Below are positions 49,568-58,549 of a stretch of 64,000 nt of DNA, one piece after another (positions within the stretch are counted from its first letter, which is position 1; every line of letters begins with the position of its first letter). The stretch is from DATBGO01 sp050011895 (GTDB lineage Bacteria; Actinomycetota; Actinomycetes; Streptosporangiales; Streptosporangiaceae). The DNA lies in assembly GCA_050011895.1 (NCBI GenBank), contig JBEKIF010000003.1, positions 62,001 through 126,000 on the forward strand. Direction: 5' to 3'. The notes beneath the pieces were generated by a model. It saw only the letters and a list, made by a program, of their open reading frames with translations. It did no database searches and was not told where the DNA came from. The position numbers were made by a program, and so were the translations under genes.

Positions 49568-50407
49568 TCAGCCCTCCTGGCCCGTGCCGCCAGCGCCGCC
49601 GGCTGGCACCGCGGCGTCCTGGCTGTCGGGGCCGCGCTCCTCGGTCCGCTCCGGCGCGCCAGCACCGCCGGCCCGGTCACTCCAGTCCGGGCCGCCGGGA
49701 CGGCGCCGCCGCTGCTGCGGCGGGCGGCCTGCCCGCTGCCCGGCGCGCAGCGCCGCCGCTGCGGCCTCGCGCTCGGCCCTGGTCTGCGCGGCCTCGCCGC
49801 GGTAGATCCAGACCTTCACGCCGATCCGGCCGAAGGTGGTCCGCGCCTCGTAGAAGCCGTAGTCGATGTCGGCGCGGAGCGTGTGCAGCGGCACCCGGCC
49901 CTCGCGGTAGAACTCCGACCTGGACATCTCAGCGCCGCCGAGGCGGCCGGCGCACTGGACCCTGATGCCCTTGGCGCCGCTCTTCATCGCCGTCTGCATC
50001 GCCTTGCGCATCGCGCGCCGGAACGAGACCCGGCTGGACAGCTGCTCGGCCACGCCCTGGGCCACCAGCTGGGCATCGACCTCGGGGTTCTTGACCTCGA
50101 GGATGTTCAGCTGGATCTGCTTGCTAGTCAGCTTCTCGAGGTCGCCGCGGATCCGGTCAGCCTCCGCACCACGGCGGCCGATGACGATGCCCGGCCTGGC
50201 GGTGTGGATGTCGACCCGCACCCGGTCCCTGGTGCGCTCGATCTCAACCTTGGAGATGCCCGCCCGCTCCATGCCGCGCTGCAGCATCCGGCGGATCGCG
50301 ACGTCCTCCGCGACGTAGTCCTTGTACAGCTTGTCGGCATACCACCGGCTCTTGAAGTCGGTGGTGATGCCCAGCCGGAACCCGTGCGGGTTCACTTTCT
50401 GGCCCAC
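49568..50407 (-). CDS. rpsC: 30S ribosomal protein S3 (uS3) with C-terminal extension
   Basis: 279 residues from the GTG at 50407 (VGQKVNPHGFRLGITTDFKSRWYA), whose first base overlaps the rplV TAG. KH domain ISKVEIERTRDRVRVDIHTARPGIVIGRRGAEAD and C-terminal domain GAKGIRVQCAGRLGGAEMSRSEFYREGRVPLHTLRADIDYG are standard. The last 65 residues are a Gly/Pro/Arg-rich low-complexity tail, as in many actinobacteria. Confidence 0.96.
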   Translation of the reverse strand: MGQKVNPHGFRLGITTDFKSRWYADKLYKDYVAEDVAIRRMLQRGMERAGISKVEIERTRDRVRVDIHTARPGIVIGRRGAEADRIRGDLEKLTSKQIQLNILEVKNPEVDAQLVAQGVAEQLSSRVSFRRAMRKAMQTAMKSGAKGIRVQCAGRLGGAEMSRSEFYREGRVPLHTLRADIDYGFYEARTTFGRIGVKVWIYRGEAAQTRAEREAAAAALRAGQRAGRPPQQRRRRPGGPDWSDRAGGAGAPERTEERGPDSQDAAVPAGGAGGTGQEG

Positions 50408-50772
50408 TAGCGGGTCCTCTCCCTGCTGTTCGGAGCACGGCCCTCGTCGGAGACGATGACCGTGATGTGGCTCGTGCGCTTGTTGATCCGGTAGCCGCGG
50501 CCCTGTGCACGGGGCCTGAACCGCTTGAGCGTCGGCCCCTCGTCTACCCATGCCCGGCTCACCACGAGCGAGCTGGCGTCAAGCTGCCTCGTGTGCTCGG
50601 CGTTGGCGATCGCGCTCGCCAGCACCTTGCCGACTGGATCGCTCGCCGACTGCGGCGCGAAGGCGAGCGCCGCCTGTGCCTGGTCAGCAGGCATCCCGCG
50701 GATCAGGTCCACCACCCGGCGGGCCTTCCGCGGCGTGACGCGCACATACCGCGCCTTTGCCCTAGCTTCCAT
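50407..50772 (-). CDS. rplV: 50S ribosomal protein L22 (uL22)
   Basis: 121 residues: YVRVTPRKARRVVDLIRGMPADQAQAALAFAP, the tunnel-lining loop FRPRAQGRGYRINKRTSHITVIV is ordinary, with no known macrolide-resistance deletion visible. 47 nt after rpsS. Confidence 0.96.
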   Translation of the reverse strand: MEARAKARYVRVTPRKARRVVDLIRGMPADQAQAALAFAPQSASDPVGKVLASAIANAEHTRQLDASSLVVSRAWVDEGPTLKRFRPRAQGRGYRINKRTSHITVIVSDEGRAPNSRERTR

Positions 50773-50819
50773 CGCCTAGCTCTCTCGCTCTCTTGATCTG
50801 TCTTCCGGCCGGCCGCGCG

Positions 50820-51098
50820 CTAGCGCCGGCTCCGCCGGTCGTCCCTGACGTGACTGCGGAATGTGCGGGTCGGCGCGAACTCGCCGAGCTTGTGCCCGAC
50901 CATGGACTCGGTGATGAACACCGGCACGTGCTTGCGGCCGTCGTGCACGGCAATCGTATGGCCCAGCATCGCCGGAACGATCATGGAGCGGCGGGACCAG
51001 GTCTTGATGACGTTCTTGCTGCCCTTGTCGTTCTGGAGGTCCACCTTCTTCATCAGGTGGTCGTCCACGAAAGGGCCCTTCTTCAGGCTACGAGGCAT
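50820..51098 (-). CDS. rpsS: 30S ribosomal protein S19 (uS19)
   Basis: 92 residues: MPRSLKKGPFVDDHLMKKVD, then RRSMIVPAMLGHTIAVHDGRKHVPVFITESMVGHKLGEFAPTRTFRSH. Typical length; head of the 30S subunit. Confidence 0.97.
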   Translation of the reverse strand: MPRSLKKGPFVDDHLMKKVDLQNDKGSKNVIKTWSRRSMIVPAMLGHTIAVHDGRKHVPVFITESMVGHKLGEFAPTRTFRSHVRDDRRSRR

Positions 51099-51110
51099 CG
51101 TGAGGTGCTC

Positions 51111-51944
51111 CTACCGCTTCTTCTTGCTGCGCCGGCGCGTGATCAGCCGGTCGCTTGGCTTATGGGCCTTCCTGGTACGACCTTCGGGCTTGCCCCACGG
51201 GCTGACCGGGTGCCGGCCCCCGGAGCTCTTGCCCTCGCCGCCACCGAGCGGGTGGTCGACCGGGTTCATCGCCACGCCGCGCACCGAGGGCCGCCGCCCC
51301 TTCCACCTGCTCCGGCCTGCCTTGCCGAGCTTGATGTTGCCCTGCTCGGAGTTGCCGACCTCGCCGATGGTGGCCCGGCACGCGACGTCAACGAGCCTGA
51401 TCTCGCCCGATGGCATGCGCAGGGTAGCCCGGGCACCCTCCCTGGCGAGCAGCTGCACTCCCGAGCCTGCCGAACGCGCGATCTTGGCGCCGCCGCCGGG
51501 GCGTAGCTCGATGGCATGCACCACGGTGCCGGTCGGGATGTTGCGCAGCGGCAGGCAGTTGCCTGCCCGGATGTCCGCGCCCGCGCCGTTTTCCACCCGG
51601 TCGCCCTGGGCCAGGCCCTGCGGGGCGATGATGTAGCGCTTCTCGCCGTCGGCATAGTGCAGCAAGGCGATCCTGGCGGTGCGGTTGGGGTCGTACTCGA
51701 TGTGCGCCACCCGGGCCGGGACGCCGTCCTTGTCGGCCCGCCGGAAATCGATCAGCCGGTAGGCCCGCTTGTGGCCGCCGCCCTGGTGCCGCGCGGTGAT
51801 ACGGCCGTGCACATTCCTGCCGCCACGCGAGGTCAGCGGGCGCACCAGCGACTTCTCCGGCTCACTGCGGGTGACCTCGGAGAAGTCGGCGCCGCTCGCA
51901 CCCCGCCTGCCCGGGGTGGTCGGGTTGTACTTGCGGATAGCCAT
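51111..51944 (-). CDS. rplB: 50S ribosomal protein L2 (uL2)
   Basis: 277 residues from ATG 51944 (MAIRKYNPTTPGRRGASGADF). RGGRNVHGRITARHQGGGHKRAYRLIDFRR and the C-terminal PSVRGVAMNPVDHPLGGGEGKSSGGRHPVSPWGKP, which carries the conserved His near the peptidyl-transferase centre. Confidence 0.97.
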   Translation of the reverse strand: MAIRKYNPTTPGRRGASGADFSEVTRSEPEKSLVRPLTSRGGRNVHGRITARHQGGGHKRAYRLIDFRRADKDGVPARVAHIEYDPNRTARIALLHYADGEKRYIIAPQGLAQGDRVENGAGADIRAGNCLPLRNIPTGTVVHAIELRPGGGAKIARSAGSGVQLLAREGARATLRMPSGEIRLVDVACRATIGEVGNSEQGNIKLGKAGRSRWKGRRPSVRGVAMNPVDHPLGGGEGKSSGGRHPVSPWGKPEGRTRKAHKPSDRLITRRRSKKKR

Positions 51945-51971
51945 TGTGCTCAAGCTCCTATGGATGGCCGG

Positions 51972-52274
51972 CTAGCTGATCGGGCCGCCGAAGACGTCAA
52001 TCCGGTCTCCTTCGGCAAGGCTGACGATGGCTCGCTTGGTGTCCGGCCGCTTGCCCCAGCCGAACCGCGTCCTGCGCCGCTTACCCGGCCTGTTGACCGT
52101 GTTGACGCCGGTCACCCGGACTCCGAAGACGGCCTCGACCGCCTGCCTGATCTGGGTCTTGTTGGTACCGGGCGCGACGATGAAGGTGTACTTGCCGTCG
52201 TCGGCCAGCCGGTAGCTCTTCTCCGAGATGACCGGCCGCACCAGGACGTCCCGCGGATTGGCGATCTTGCTCAC
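51972..52274 (-). CDS. rplW: 50S ribosomal protein L23 (uL23)
   Basis: 100 residues: PRDVLVRPVISEKSYRLADDGKYTFIVAPGTNKTQIRQAVEAVFGVRVTGVNTVNRPGKRRR. Docking site for trigger factor and SRP at the tunnel exit. ATG overlaps the rplD stop by 4 nt. Confidence 0.97.
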   Translation of the reverse strand: MSKIANPRDVLVRPVISEKSYRLADDGKYTFIVAPGTNKTQIRQAVEAVFGVRVTGVNTVNRPGKRRRTRFGWGKRPDTKRAIVSLAEGDRIDVFGGPIS

Positions 52275-52933
52275 GACTGGCTCTCCTCGGTCCGCTTGGC
52301 TGCGCGCGCCACGAACTGGTCCAGCGCGGCCTCGGTGAAGATCACGTGGTCACTGACCAGGACGTCGTAGGTGTTGAGCTGGCCGGGCTCGAGCAGGTGC
52401 ACGCCGACGGCATTCCGCAAGCTCCGCCAGGTCGCCGCGTCGTCGCGGCCGGCCACCACGAGGGTGTGCGCCGAGTCGTGCTTCATGCCGATCGCGGTGG
52501 CGAGCAGCGCCACCGCGTCCTTGGTGCTCGGCCCGTCGCCGGCGACGAAGCCGGTGACCACATGTACCCGGCCGTGCCTGGCCCGATCGGACAGGGCTCC
52601 GCGCAGCGCGGCCGCCTTCATCTTCTTGGGCGTCCGCTGCTCGTATGACCTGGGCACCGGGCCGTGCACGGTACCGCCGCCAGCGAACTGCGGCGCGCGG
52701 ATCGAGCCCTGCCTGGCCCGCCCGGTGCCCTTCTGCCGATAGGGCTTCTTGCCGCCGCCGCGGACCGCGCCGCGGGTCTTCGTCGCGTGCGAGCCCTGCC
52801 GGGCCGCCGCCTCCTGCGCCACCACCACCTGGTGGATCAGCGGCACGTTGACCTTGGCGTCGAAGATCTCAGCGGGAAGGTCGACAGCAGCGCCTTCGTC
52901 TCCGGACGCGGAGATGAGTTTGACCGCGCTCAT
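52271..52933 (-). CDS. rplD: 50S ribosomal protein L4 (uL4)
   Basis: 220 residues. The tunnel loop is TKTRGAVRGGGKKPYRQKGTGRARQGSIRAPQFAGGGTVHGP, unaltered at usual macrolide sites as far as I can judge; ALRGALSDRARHGRVHVV and YDVLVSDHVIFTEAALDQF follow. ATG at 52933, 6 nt after rplC. Confidence 0.97.
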   Translation of the reverse strand: MSAVKLISASGDEGAAVDLPAEIFDAKVNVPLIHQVVVAQEAAARQGSHATKTRGAVRGGGKKPYRQKGTGRARQGSIRAPQFAGGGTVHGPVPRSYEQRTPKKMKAAALRGALSDRARHGRVHVVTGFVAGDGPSTKDAVALLATAIGMKHDSAHTLVVAGRDDAATWRSLRNAVGVHLLEPGQLNTYDVLVSDHVIFTEAALDQFVARAAKRTEESQS

Positions 52934-52939
52934 CGGGCC

Positions 52940-53617
52940 TTACGCTCCCTTCAGCTCACGCCCGCCAGCGGCGAGCGGGCTCTTGACGGCGCTGCGGACC
53001 AGGACGAGACCGCCGGCCGGCCCGGGAACCGCGCCTTTGATCAGCAGCAGGCCCCGGTCGGTATCGACACCGTGCACGGTCAGGTTCGGCGCCGTGGTGC
53101 GCACGCCGCCCATCCGGCCCGCCATCCGCAGCCCCTTGAACACCCGGCCTGGAGTGGCACACCCGCCGATGGAACCTGGCGAGCGGTGCTTGCGCTGGGT
53201 ACCGTGCGAGGCACCCAGGCCCTTGAACCCGTGCCGCTTCATGACGCCGGCGAAGCCCTTGCCCTTGCTCCGCGCGGTGACATCGACGCGCTCACCGGCG
53301 GCGAACGCCTCCGCGGTGACTTCCTGGCCCAGGGTGTAAGCCGACGCGTCATCGGTCCGCAGCTCGACCAGGTACCTGCGCGGGGTCACGCCCGCCCGGA
53401 CGAAGTGCCCGGCCTCCGGCTTGTTCACCTTGCGGGGGTCCACGTCGCCGTAGCCGAGCTGGACGGCGGCATAGCCATCCGCATCCGGCGTGCGCAGGGC
53501 GGTCACGACGCACGGGCCCGCCGCCACGACGGTCACCGGCACCATCCGCCCGTCGTCAGCGAAGACCTGGCTCATGCCGAGCTTGGTGCCCAGGACTCCC
53601 TTGATCTGCTTCGTCAT
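52940..53617 (-). CDS. rplC: 50S ribosomal protein L3 (uL3)
   Basis: 225 residues from ATG 53617 (MTKQIKGVLGTKLGMSQVFADDGRMVPVTVV). GKGFAGVMKRHGFKGLGASHGTQRKHRSPGSIGGCATPGRVFKGLRMAGRMGG reaches the peptidyl-transferase centre. The open frame to 53671 is not conserved. Confidence 0.97.
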   Translation of the reverse strand: MTKQIKGVLGTKLGMSQVFADDGRMVPVTVVAAGPCVVTALRTPDADGYAAVQLGYGDVDPRKVNKPEAGHFVRAGVTPRRYLVELRTDDASAYTLGQEVTAEAFAAGERVDVTARSKGKGFAGVMKRHGFKGLGASHGTQRKHRSPGSIGGCATPGRVFKGLRMAGRMGGVRTTAPNLTVHGVDTDRGLLLIKGAVPGPAGGLVLVRSAVKSPLAAGGRELKGA

Positions 53618-53630
53618 GTCGGCGCGTCCC

Positions 53631-53939
53631 TCAGAGCTTGATCTCGATATCGACGCCGGCCGGCAGGTCAAGCCGCATCAGCGAGTCGACTGTCTTCGGC
53701 GTCGGGTCGATGATGTCGATCAGGCGCTTGTGCGTCCTCATCTCAAAGTGCTCCCGCGAGTCCTTGTACTTGTGCGGCGAGCGGATGACGCAGTAGACGT
53801 TCTTCTCGGTGGGCAGCGGTACTGGGCCCGCGACCTTCGCGCCGGTCCGCGTCACCGTGTCGACGATCTTCCGCGCCGAGCTATCGATGACCTCGTGGTC
53901 ATAGGCCTTGAGCCGGATGCGGATCTTCTGTCCCGCCAT
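53631..53939 (-). CDS. rpsJ: 30S ribosomal protein S10 (uS10)
   Basis: 102 residues: MAGQKIRIRLKAYDHEVIDSSARKIVDTVTRTGAKVAGPVPLPTEKNVYCVIRSPHKYKDSREHFEMRTHKRLIDI. Also partner of NusB in antitermination. First gene of the 11-gene S10 operon here; ATG at 53939. Confidence 0.98.
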   Translation of the reverse strand: MAGQKIRIRLKAYDHEVIDSSARKIVDTVTRTGAKVAGPVPLPTEKNVYCVIRSPHKYKDSREHFEMRTHKRLIDIIDPTPKTVDSLMRLDLPAGVDIEIKL

Positions 53940-54059
53940 TGTGGCTTCGCTTTCCTTCTGTGCTAGTCCCGGGGGCGTACTACTGCCATCTGTCCACGTA
54001 TGACCCGCAGCTAGAGCAAGTCCAGCTGCCGACCTCGTGCTCTTCCAAGGCTCGCGGGC
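53940..54059. other. leader region upstream of rpsJ
   Basis: 120 nt between the hairpin at 54060-54109 and rpsJ. A weak minus-strand pair TGGACT (54024-54019) and CATACG (54002-53997) with a 16-nt spacer is the best promoter candidate for the S10 operon; the match is poor. Confidence 0.25.
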
Positions 54060-54109
54060 CCTAGGAACTCCCGGCCGTCGCTAGACGCGAACGGCCGGGA
54101 CTCCCTAGG
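54060..54109 (-). terminator. long hairpin between tuf and rpsJ
   Basis: Arms 54060-54078 and 54091-54109 pair over 19 positions (17 Watson-Crick, one G-U, one mismatch) around a 12-nt loop. It is the second hairpin after tuf and about 120 nt before rpsJ. It may be a back-up terminator or part of a leader controlling the S10 operon. Confidence 0.5.
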
Positions 54110-54150
54110 CCCCGAAGGCCGGTCTGTCTGGCCCGGGTGGCCCGGGGATG

Positions 54151-54182
54151 CCTCGCCCGTCTGCGTTATGCAGCGGGCGAGG
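54151..54182 (-). terminator. terminator-like hairpin after tuf
   Basis: Arms 54151-54159 (cctcgcccg) and 54174-54182 pair perfectly over 9 bp and continue inward for 4 more pairs (ctgc/gcag) past a one-base bulge, 38 nt after the tuf stop. GC-rich with no U-tract. Confidence 0.55.
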
Positions 54183-54219
54183 TTCCCCGGACCGTCCCGG
54201 CCCTATCGGTTGCTGTCGG

Positions 54220-55413
54220 TTACTTGATGATGCTGGTGACCCGGCCGGCGCCGACGGTACGGCCGCCTTCCCGGATCGCGAACCGCAGGCCCTCTTCCAT
54301 GGCGATCGGCTGGATCAGCTCGACGCGCATCTCGGTGTTGTCGCCTGGCAGCACCATCTCGGTGCCTTCGGGCAGATGCACGACGCCGGTCACATCCGTG
54401 GTCCGGAAGTAGAACTGCGGGCGGTAGTTGTTGAAGAACGGGGTGTGCCGCCCGCCCTCGTCCTTGGACAGGATGTAGACCTGCGCCTCGAACTCGGTGT
54501 GCGGCGTGTTGGTGCCGGGCTTGATGACCACCTGGCCGCGCTCGACATCCTCGCGCTTGGTGCCGCGAAGCAGCAGCCCCGCGTTGTCCCCGGCCTGGCC
54601 CTCATCGAGGATCTTGTGGAACATCTCCACGCCGGTGACGGTGGTCTGCTGTGCCTTCTCCTTGATCCCGATGATCTCGACCTGCTCACCGGTGTGGACC
54701 TTGCCGCGCTCGATCCGGCCGGTCACCACCGTGCCGCGGCCGGTGATCGAGAACACGTCCTCGACCGGCATCAGGAACGGCTTCTCCACGTCACGGACCG
54801 GCTCGGGGATGGACTCGTCGCAGGCGTCCATCAGGTCCACGACCTTCTGGCCCCACTCGGCGTCGCCCTCGAGCGCCTTCAGCGCCGACACCCTGATCAC
54901 CGGCACGTCATCGCCGGGGAACTCATAAGCCGACAGCAGCTCCCGGACCTCGAGCTCGACGAGCTCGAGGATCTCCTCGTCGTCGACCATGTCGGCCTTG
55001 TTGAGCGCCACGACGATGTACGGCACGCCGACCTGGCGGGCCAGCAGCACGTGCTCGCGGGTCTGCGGCATCGGGCCGTCGGTGGCCGCGACCACCAGGA
55101 TCGCCCCGTCCATCTGCGCGGCACCAGTGATCATGTTCTTGATGTAGTCCGCATGCCCGGGGCAGTCGACGTGCGCGTAATGGCGCTTATCGGTCTGGTA
55201 CTCCACGTGCGAGATCGAGATGGTGATCCCGCGCTCCCGCTCCTCCTTCGCGTTGTCGATCTGGTCGAACGGCGTGAAGGGGTTGATGGTCGGGAACTTG
55301 TCGTGCAATACCTTGGTGATCGCCGCGGTCAGCGTCGTCTTGCCGTGGTCGATATGACCGATGGTGCCGATGTTGACGTGCGGCTTGGTCCGCTGGAACT
55401 TGGCCTTCGCCAC
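54220..55413 (-). CDS. tuf: elongation factor Tu
   Basis: GTPase that brings aminoacyl-tRNA to the ribosome. 397 residues from the GTG at 55413 (VAKAKFQRTKPHVNIGTIGH), the usual length. G1 GHIDHGKT at 19-26, switch region RGITIS, G3 DCPGHADY, G4 NKAD and G5 SALKAL are intact. The C-terminal PIAMEEGLRFAIREGGRTVGAGRVTSIIK shows no obvious elfamycin-resistance change. 96 nt after fusA. Confidence 0.98.
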   Translation of the reverse strand: MAKAKFQRTKPHVNIGTIGHIDHGKTTLTAAITKVLHDKFPTINPFTPFDQIDNAKEERERGITISISHVEYQTDKRHYAHVDCPGHADYIKNMITGAAQMDGAILVVAATDGPMPQTREHVLLARQVGVPYIVVALNKADMVDDEEILELVELEVRELLSAYEFPGDDVPVIRVSALKALEGDAEWGQKVVDLMDACDESIPEPVRDVEKPFLMPVEDVFSITGRGTVVTGRIERGKVHTGEQVEIIGIKEKAQQTTVTGVEMFHKILDEGQAGDNAGLLLRGTKREDVERGQVVIKPGTNTPHTEFEAQVYILSKDEGGRHTPFFNNYRPQFYFRTTDVTGVVHLPEGTEMVLPGDNTEMRVELIQPIAMEEGLRFAIREGGRTVGAGRVTSIIK

Positions 55414-55509
55414 TGGTGTCTCCTCGTTGCGGTCGTTCCCCACGTTCGTGGGGACAGGCGCTCACGTGGGGCGCCTTGTGGTTCTGGTCCTAGGCGTGTT
55501 TGCTACTGA

Positions 55510-57606
55510 CTACTCGCCTCGTGCTTTGGCGATGATCTCCTTGGCGATGCTGGGCGGAACCTCGGAATACGAATCGAACTGCATCGAGTAATCCGCCCGG
55601 CCTTGGGTCCGGCTGCGCAGGTCACCCACGTAGCCGAACATCTCAGACAGCGGCACGATGGCCTTGACGGCCCGCACCCCCGACCGCTCCTCCATGGCCT
55701 GGATCTGGCCACGGCGGCTGTTCAGGTCGCCGATGACCTCACCCATGTAGTCCTCCGGGGTTCGCACCTCGACGGACATCATGGGCTCGAGCAGCACCGG
55801 ATCAGCGTGCGCGGAGGCCTTCTTGAAGGCCATCGAACCCGCGATCTTGAAGGCCAGCTCAGAGGAGTCGACCTCGTGGTAGGCGCCGTCGGTCAGGGTG
55901 ACCCGCACATCGACCATCGGGTAGCCGGCCAGCACGCCGAACTCCGCCGCCTCCTGGCAGCCCGCGTCCACCGACGGGATGTACTCCCGCGGCACCCGGC
56001 CACCGTGGATCTTGTTCTCGAACTCGTAGCCGCCGCCGTCGCCGCCGGTCGGCTCCAGGTTGATCACGACCTTCGCGTACTGCCCGGCGCCGCCGGTCTG
56101 CTTCTTGTGCGTGTACTCGACCTTCTCGGCCTTCTTGCGCACGGTCTCGCGGTAGGCGACCTGCGGGCGGCCGACATTGGCCTCGACCTTGAACTCCCGC
56201 CGCATCCGGTCGACCAGCACCTCCAGGTGCAGCTCGCCCATCCCGGCGATGATGGTCTGCCCGGTCTCCTCGTCGGTCCTGACCTGGAAGGTCGGGTCCT
56301 CCTCGGCGAGCCGGCCGATCGCCGTGCCGAGCTTGTCCTGGTCACCCTTGGTCCTCGGCTCGATCGCCACATGGATGACCGGCGCCGGGAACGTCATCGA
56401 TTCCAGGATCACCTGCTTGGCCGGGTCGCAGAGGGTGTCGCCGGTCGTGGTGTCCTTCAGGCCCATCACGGCGACGATCTGCCCGGCAATGGCCGCCGGA
56501 CGCTCCTCGCGCTTGTTGGCGTGCATCTGGTAGATCTTGCCGATCCGCTCCTTGCGGCCCTTGGTGGAGTTCAGCACGGAACTACCTGACTCCAGGGTGC
56601 CCGAGTAGATCCGCAGATAGGTCAGCTTCCCGAGGTGCTGGTCGGACATGATCTTGAAAGCGAGCGCGGCGAACGGCTCAGCCGGATCGGCGTGCCGCTC
56701 GATCTCGACTTCTTCGTGCCCGACCGCGTGGCCCTTGATCGACGGGACGTCCACCGGGCTGGGCAGGTAGTCCACGATCGCGTCCAGCATCGGCTGCACG
56801 CCCTTGTTCTTGAACGCGCTGCCGCACATCACCGGCGTGACACTGCCCGCGATGGTGGCCCGCCGGATCGCCGCGTTGAGCTGGCGGGCGTCCGGCTCGG
56901 TGCCGCCGAGGTAGAGCTCGAGCATCTCCTCGTCGTTCTCCGAGATGGTCTCGATCAGCCGGTCCCGCCACTCGCGGGCGGCATCCAGGTGGTCGGCGGG
57001 GACGCCGACGACGTCGAAGGCCTCGCCCTTACCGTCGCTCTGCCAGAGCAGCGCGCGCATCTCGACCAGGTCGATGACGCCGCGGAAGTCGGACTCGACG
57101 CCCCACGGCAGCTGGATGACCAGCGGCGTGGCGCCGAGCCGGTCAGAGATCATCTCGACGCACCGGTGGAACTCCGCCCCTACCCGGTCCATCTTGTTCA
57201 CGAAGCAGATCCGCGGCACGCCGTACCTGTCGGCCTGCCGCCAGACGGTCTCGGACTGTGGCTCGACCCCGGCGACGCCGTCGAACACGGCGACCGCCCC
57301 GTCGAGCACCCGCAGCGACCGCTCCACCTCCACGGTGAAGTCGACATGGCCGGGCGTGTCGATCAGGTTGATGGTGTGGTCACGCCAGATGGCTGTGGTC
57401 GCGGCCGAGGTGATCGTGATGCCCCGTTCCTGCTCCTGCTCCATCCAGTCCATCGTGGCCGCGCCCTCGTGGACTTCGCCCAGCTTGTAATTGATGCCGG
57501 TGTAGAACAGGATCCGCTCGGTGGTCGTGGTTTTGCCCGCGTCGATATGCGCCATGATCCCGATGTTGCGGACCTTGGCGAGCTCCACGGTCTGAGTGGC
57601 GGCCAC
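55510..57606 (-). CDS. fusA: elongation factor G
   Basis: Translocation GTPase, 698 residues. G1 AHIDAGKT at 19-26, RGITITSAATT, DTPGHVDF and NKMDR; domain IV with GGAGQYAKVVINLEP and GGRVPREYIPSVDAG, and domain V ending SMQFDSYSEVPPSIAKEIIAKARGE. Between rpsG and tuf in the str operon. Confidence 0.98.
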   Translation of the reverse strand: MAATQTVELAKVRNIGIMAHIDAGKTTTTERILFYTGINYKLGEVHEGAATMDWMEQEQERGITITSAATTAIWRDHTINLIDTPGHVDFTVEVERSLRVLDGAVAVFDGVAGVEPQSETVWRQADRYGVPRICFVNKMDRVGAEFHRCVEMISDRLGATPLVIQLPWGVESDFRGVIDLVEMRALLWQSDGKGEAFDVVGVPADHLDAAREWRDRLIETISENDEEMLELYLGGTEPDARQLNAAIRRATIAGSVTPVMCGSAFKNKGVQPMLDAIVDYLPSPVDVPSIKGHAVGHEEVEIERHADPAEPFAALAFKIMSDQHLGKLTYLRIYSGTLESGSSVLNSTKGRKERIGKIYQMHANKREERPAAIAGQIVAVMGLKDTTTGDTLCDPAKQVILESMTFPAPVIHVAIEPRTKGDQDKLGTAIGRLAEEDPTFQVRTDEETGQTIIAGMGELHLEVLVDRMRREFKVEANVGRPQVAYRETVRKKAEKVEYTHKKQTGGAGQYAKVVINLEPTGGDGGGYEFENKIHGGRVPREYIPSVDAGCQEAAEFGVLAGYPMVDVRVTLTDGAYHEVDSSELAFKIAGSMAFKKASAHADPVLLEPMMSVEVRTPEDYMGEVIGDLNSRRGQIQAMEERSGVRAVKAIVPLSEMFGYVGDLRSRTQGRADYSMQFDSYSEVPPSIAKEIIAKARGE

Positions 57607-57702
57607 TTCTTGAACCCTCGTTCTCTCTCTCTTTAGCTGCCGTCCGCACGGGGCGTCCGGCAGGTTGTCTGGTGCACCCGGACGGACCGGGCCTTTCTTT
57701 GG

Positions 57703-58173
57703 TTACCAGCGGTAATGGGCGAATGCCTTGTTGGACTCGGCCATTTTGTGGGTGTCCTCACGGCGCTTCACGCTCGCCCCGAGGCCATTGCTCGCGTCGA
57801 GCAGTTCGTTCATCAGCCGCTCGGTCATCGTCTTCTCTCTGCGCTGGCGTGCGTAGGCGATCAGCCAGCGCAGCGCCAGCGTGGTGCTGCGGGACGCGCG
57901 CACTTCGACCGGCACCTGGTAGGTGGCACCGCCGACCCGCCTGCTGCGCACCTCAAGCGTCGGCTTGACATTGTCGAGTGCGCGCTTGAGCGTCACCACC
58001 GGGTCGTTACCTGTCTTGTCCCTGCAGCCTTCCATCGCGCCGTAGACGATGCGCTCGGCAAGCGATCGCTTGCCGCTGCGCAGCACCTTGTTCACCAGCG
58101 CGGTGACCAGCGGGGAGCCGTACACCGGATCGGTGACAAGCTGCCGCTTGGTCGCGGGGCCCTTACGCGGCAT
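57703..58173 (-). CDS. rpsG: 30S ribosomal protein S7 (uS7)
   Basis: 156 residues: MPRKGPATKRQLVTDPVYGSPLVTALVNKVLRSGKRSLAERIVYGAMEG, VEVRSRRVGGATYQVPVEVR and the end AESNKAFAHYRW. Standard bacterial length. 1 nt after the rpsL stop. Confidence 0.98.
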   Translation of the reverse strand: MPRKGPATKRQLVTDPVYGSPLVTALVNKVLRSGKRSLAERIVYGAMEGCRDKTGNDPVVTLKRALDNVKPTLEVRSRRVGGATYQVPVEVRASRSTTLALRWLIAYARQRREKTMTERLMNELLDASNGLGASVKRREDTHKMAESNKAFAHYRW

Positions 58174-58174
58174 G

Positions 58175-58549
58175 TCAGCTCTTCTCCTTCTTCGCGCCGT
58201 AGCGGCTGCGGGCCTGCTTGCGGTTGCGGACGCCCTGGGTGTCCAGGGAGCCGCGGATCACCTTGTAGCGCACGCCGGGAAGGTCCCGCACCCGCCCGCC
58301 ACGCACCAGCACGATGGAGTGCTCCTGCAGGTTGTGGCCCACACCCGGGATGTAGGCGGTCACCTCGATGTGGCTCGTGAGCCGGACCCTGGCGACCTTG
58401 CGGAGCGCAGAGTTCGGCTTCTTGGGCGTGGTGGTGTAGACGCGCGTGCAGACCCCGCGGCGCTGCGGGCTGCCCTTCAGCGCCGGAGTCTTGTTCTTGG
58501 CTACCTTGTCCTGCCGGCCCTTCCGGACCAGCTGCTGGATCGTGGGCAC
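58175..58549 (-). CDS. rpsL: 30S ribosomal protein S12 (uS12) with Arg88
   Basis: 124 residues from the GTG at 58549 (VPTIQQLVRKGRQDKVAKNKTPALKGSP). Decoding-site loop TTTPKKPNSALRK has the wild-type Lys43, but in GGRVRDLPGVRY position 88 is Arg (CGG) where most bacteria have Lys. That substitution is a known streptomycin-resistance change in mycobacteria. The open frame to 58609 is not conserved. First gene of the str operon. Confidence 0.98.
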   Translation of the reverse strand: MPTIQQLVRKGRQDKVAKNKTPALKGSPQRRGVCTRVYTTTPKKPNSALRKVARVRLTSHIEVTAYIPGVGHNLQEHSIVLVRGGRVRDLPGVRYKVIRGSLDTQGVRNRKQARSRYGAKKEKS

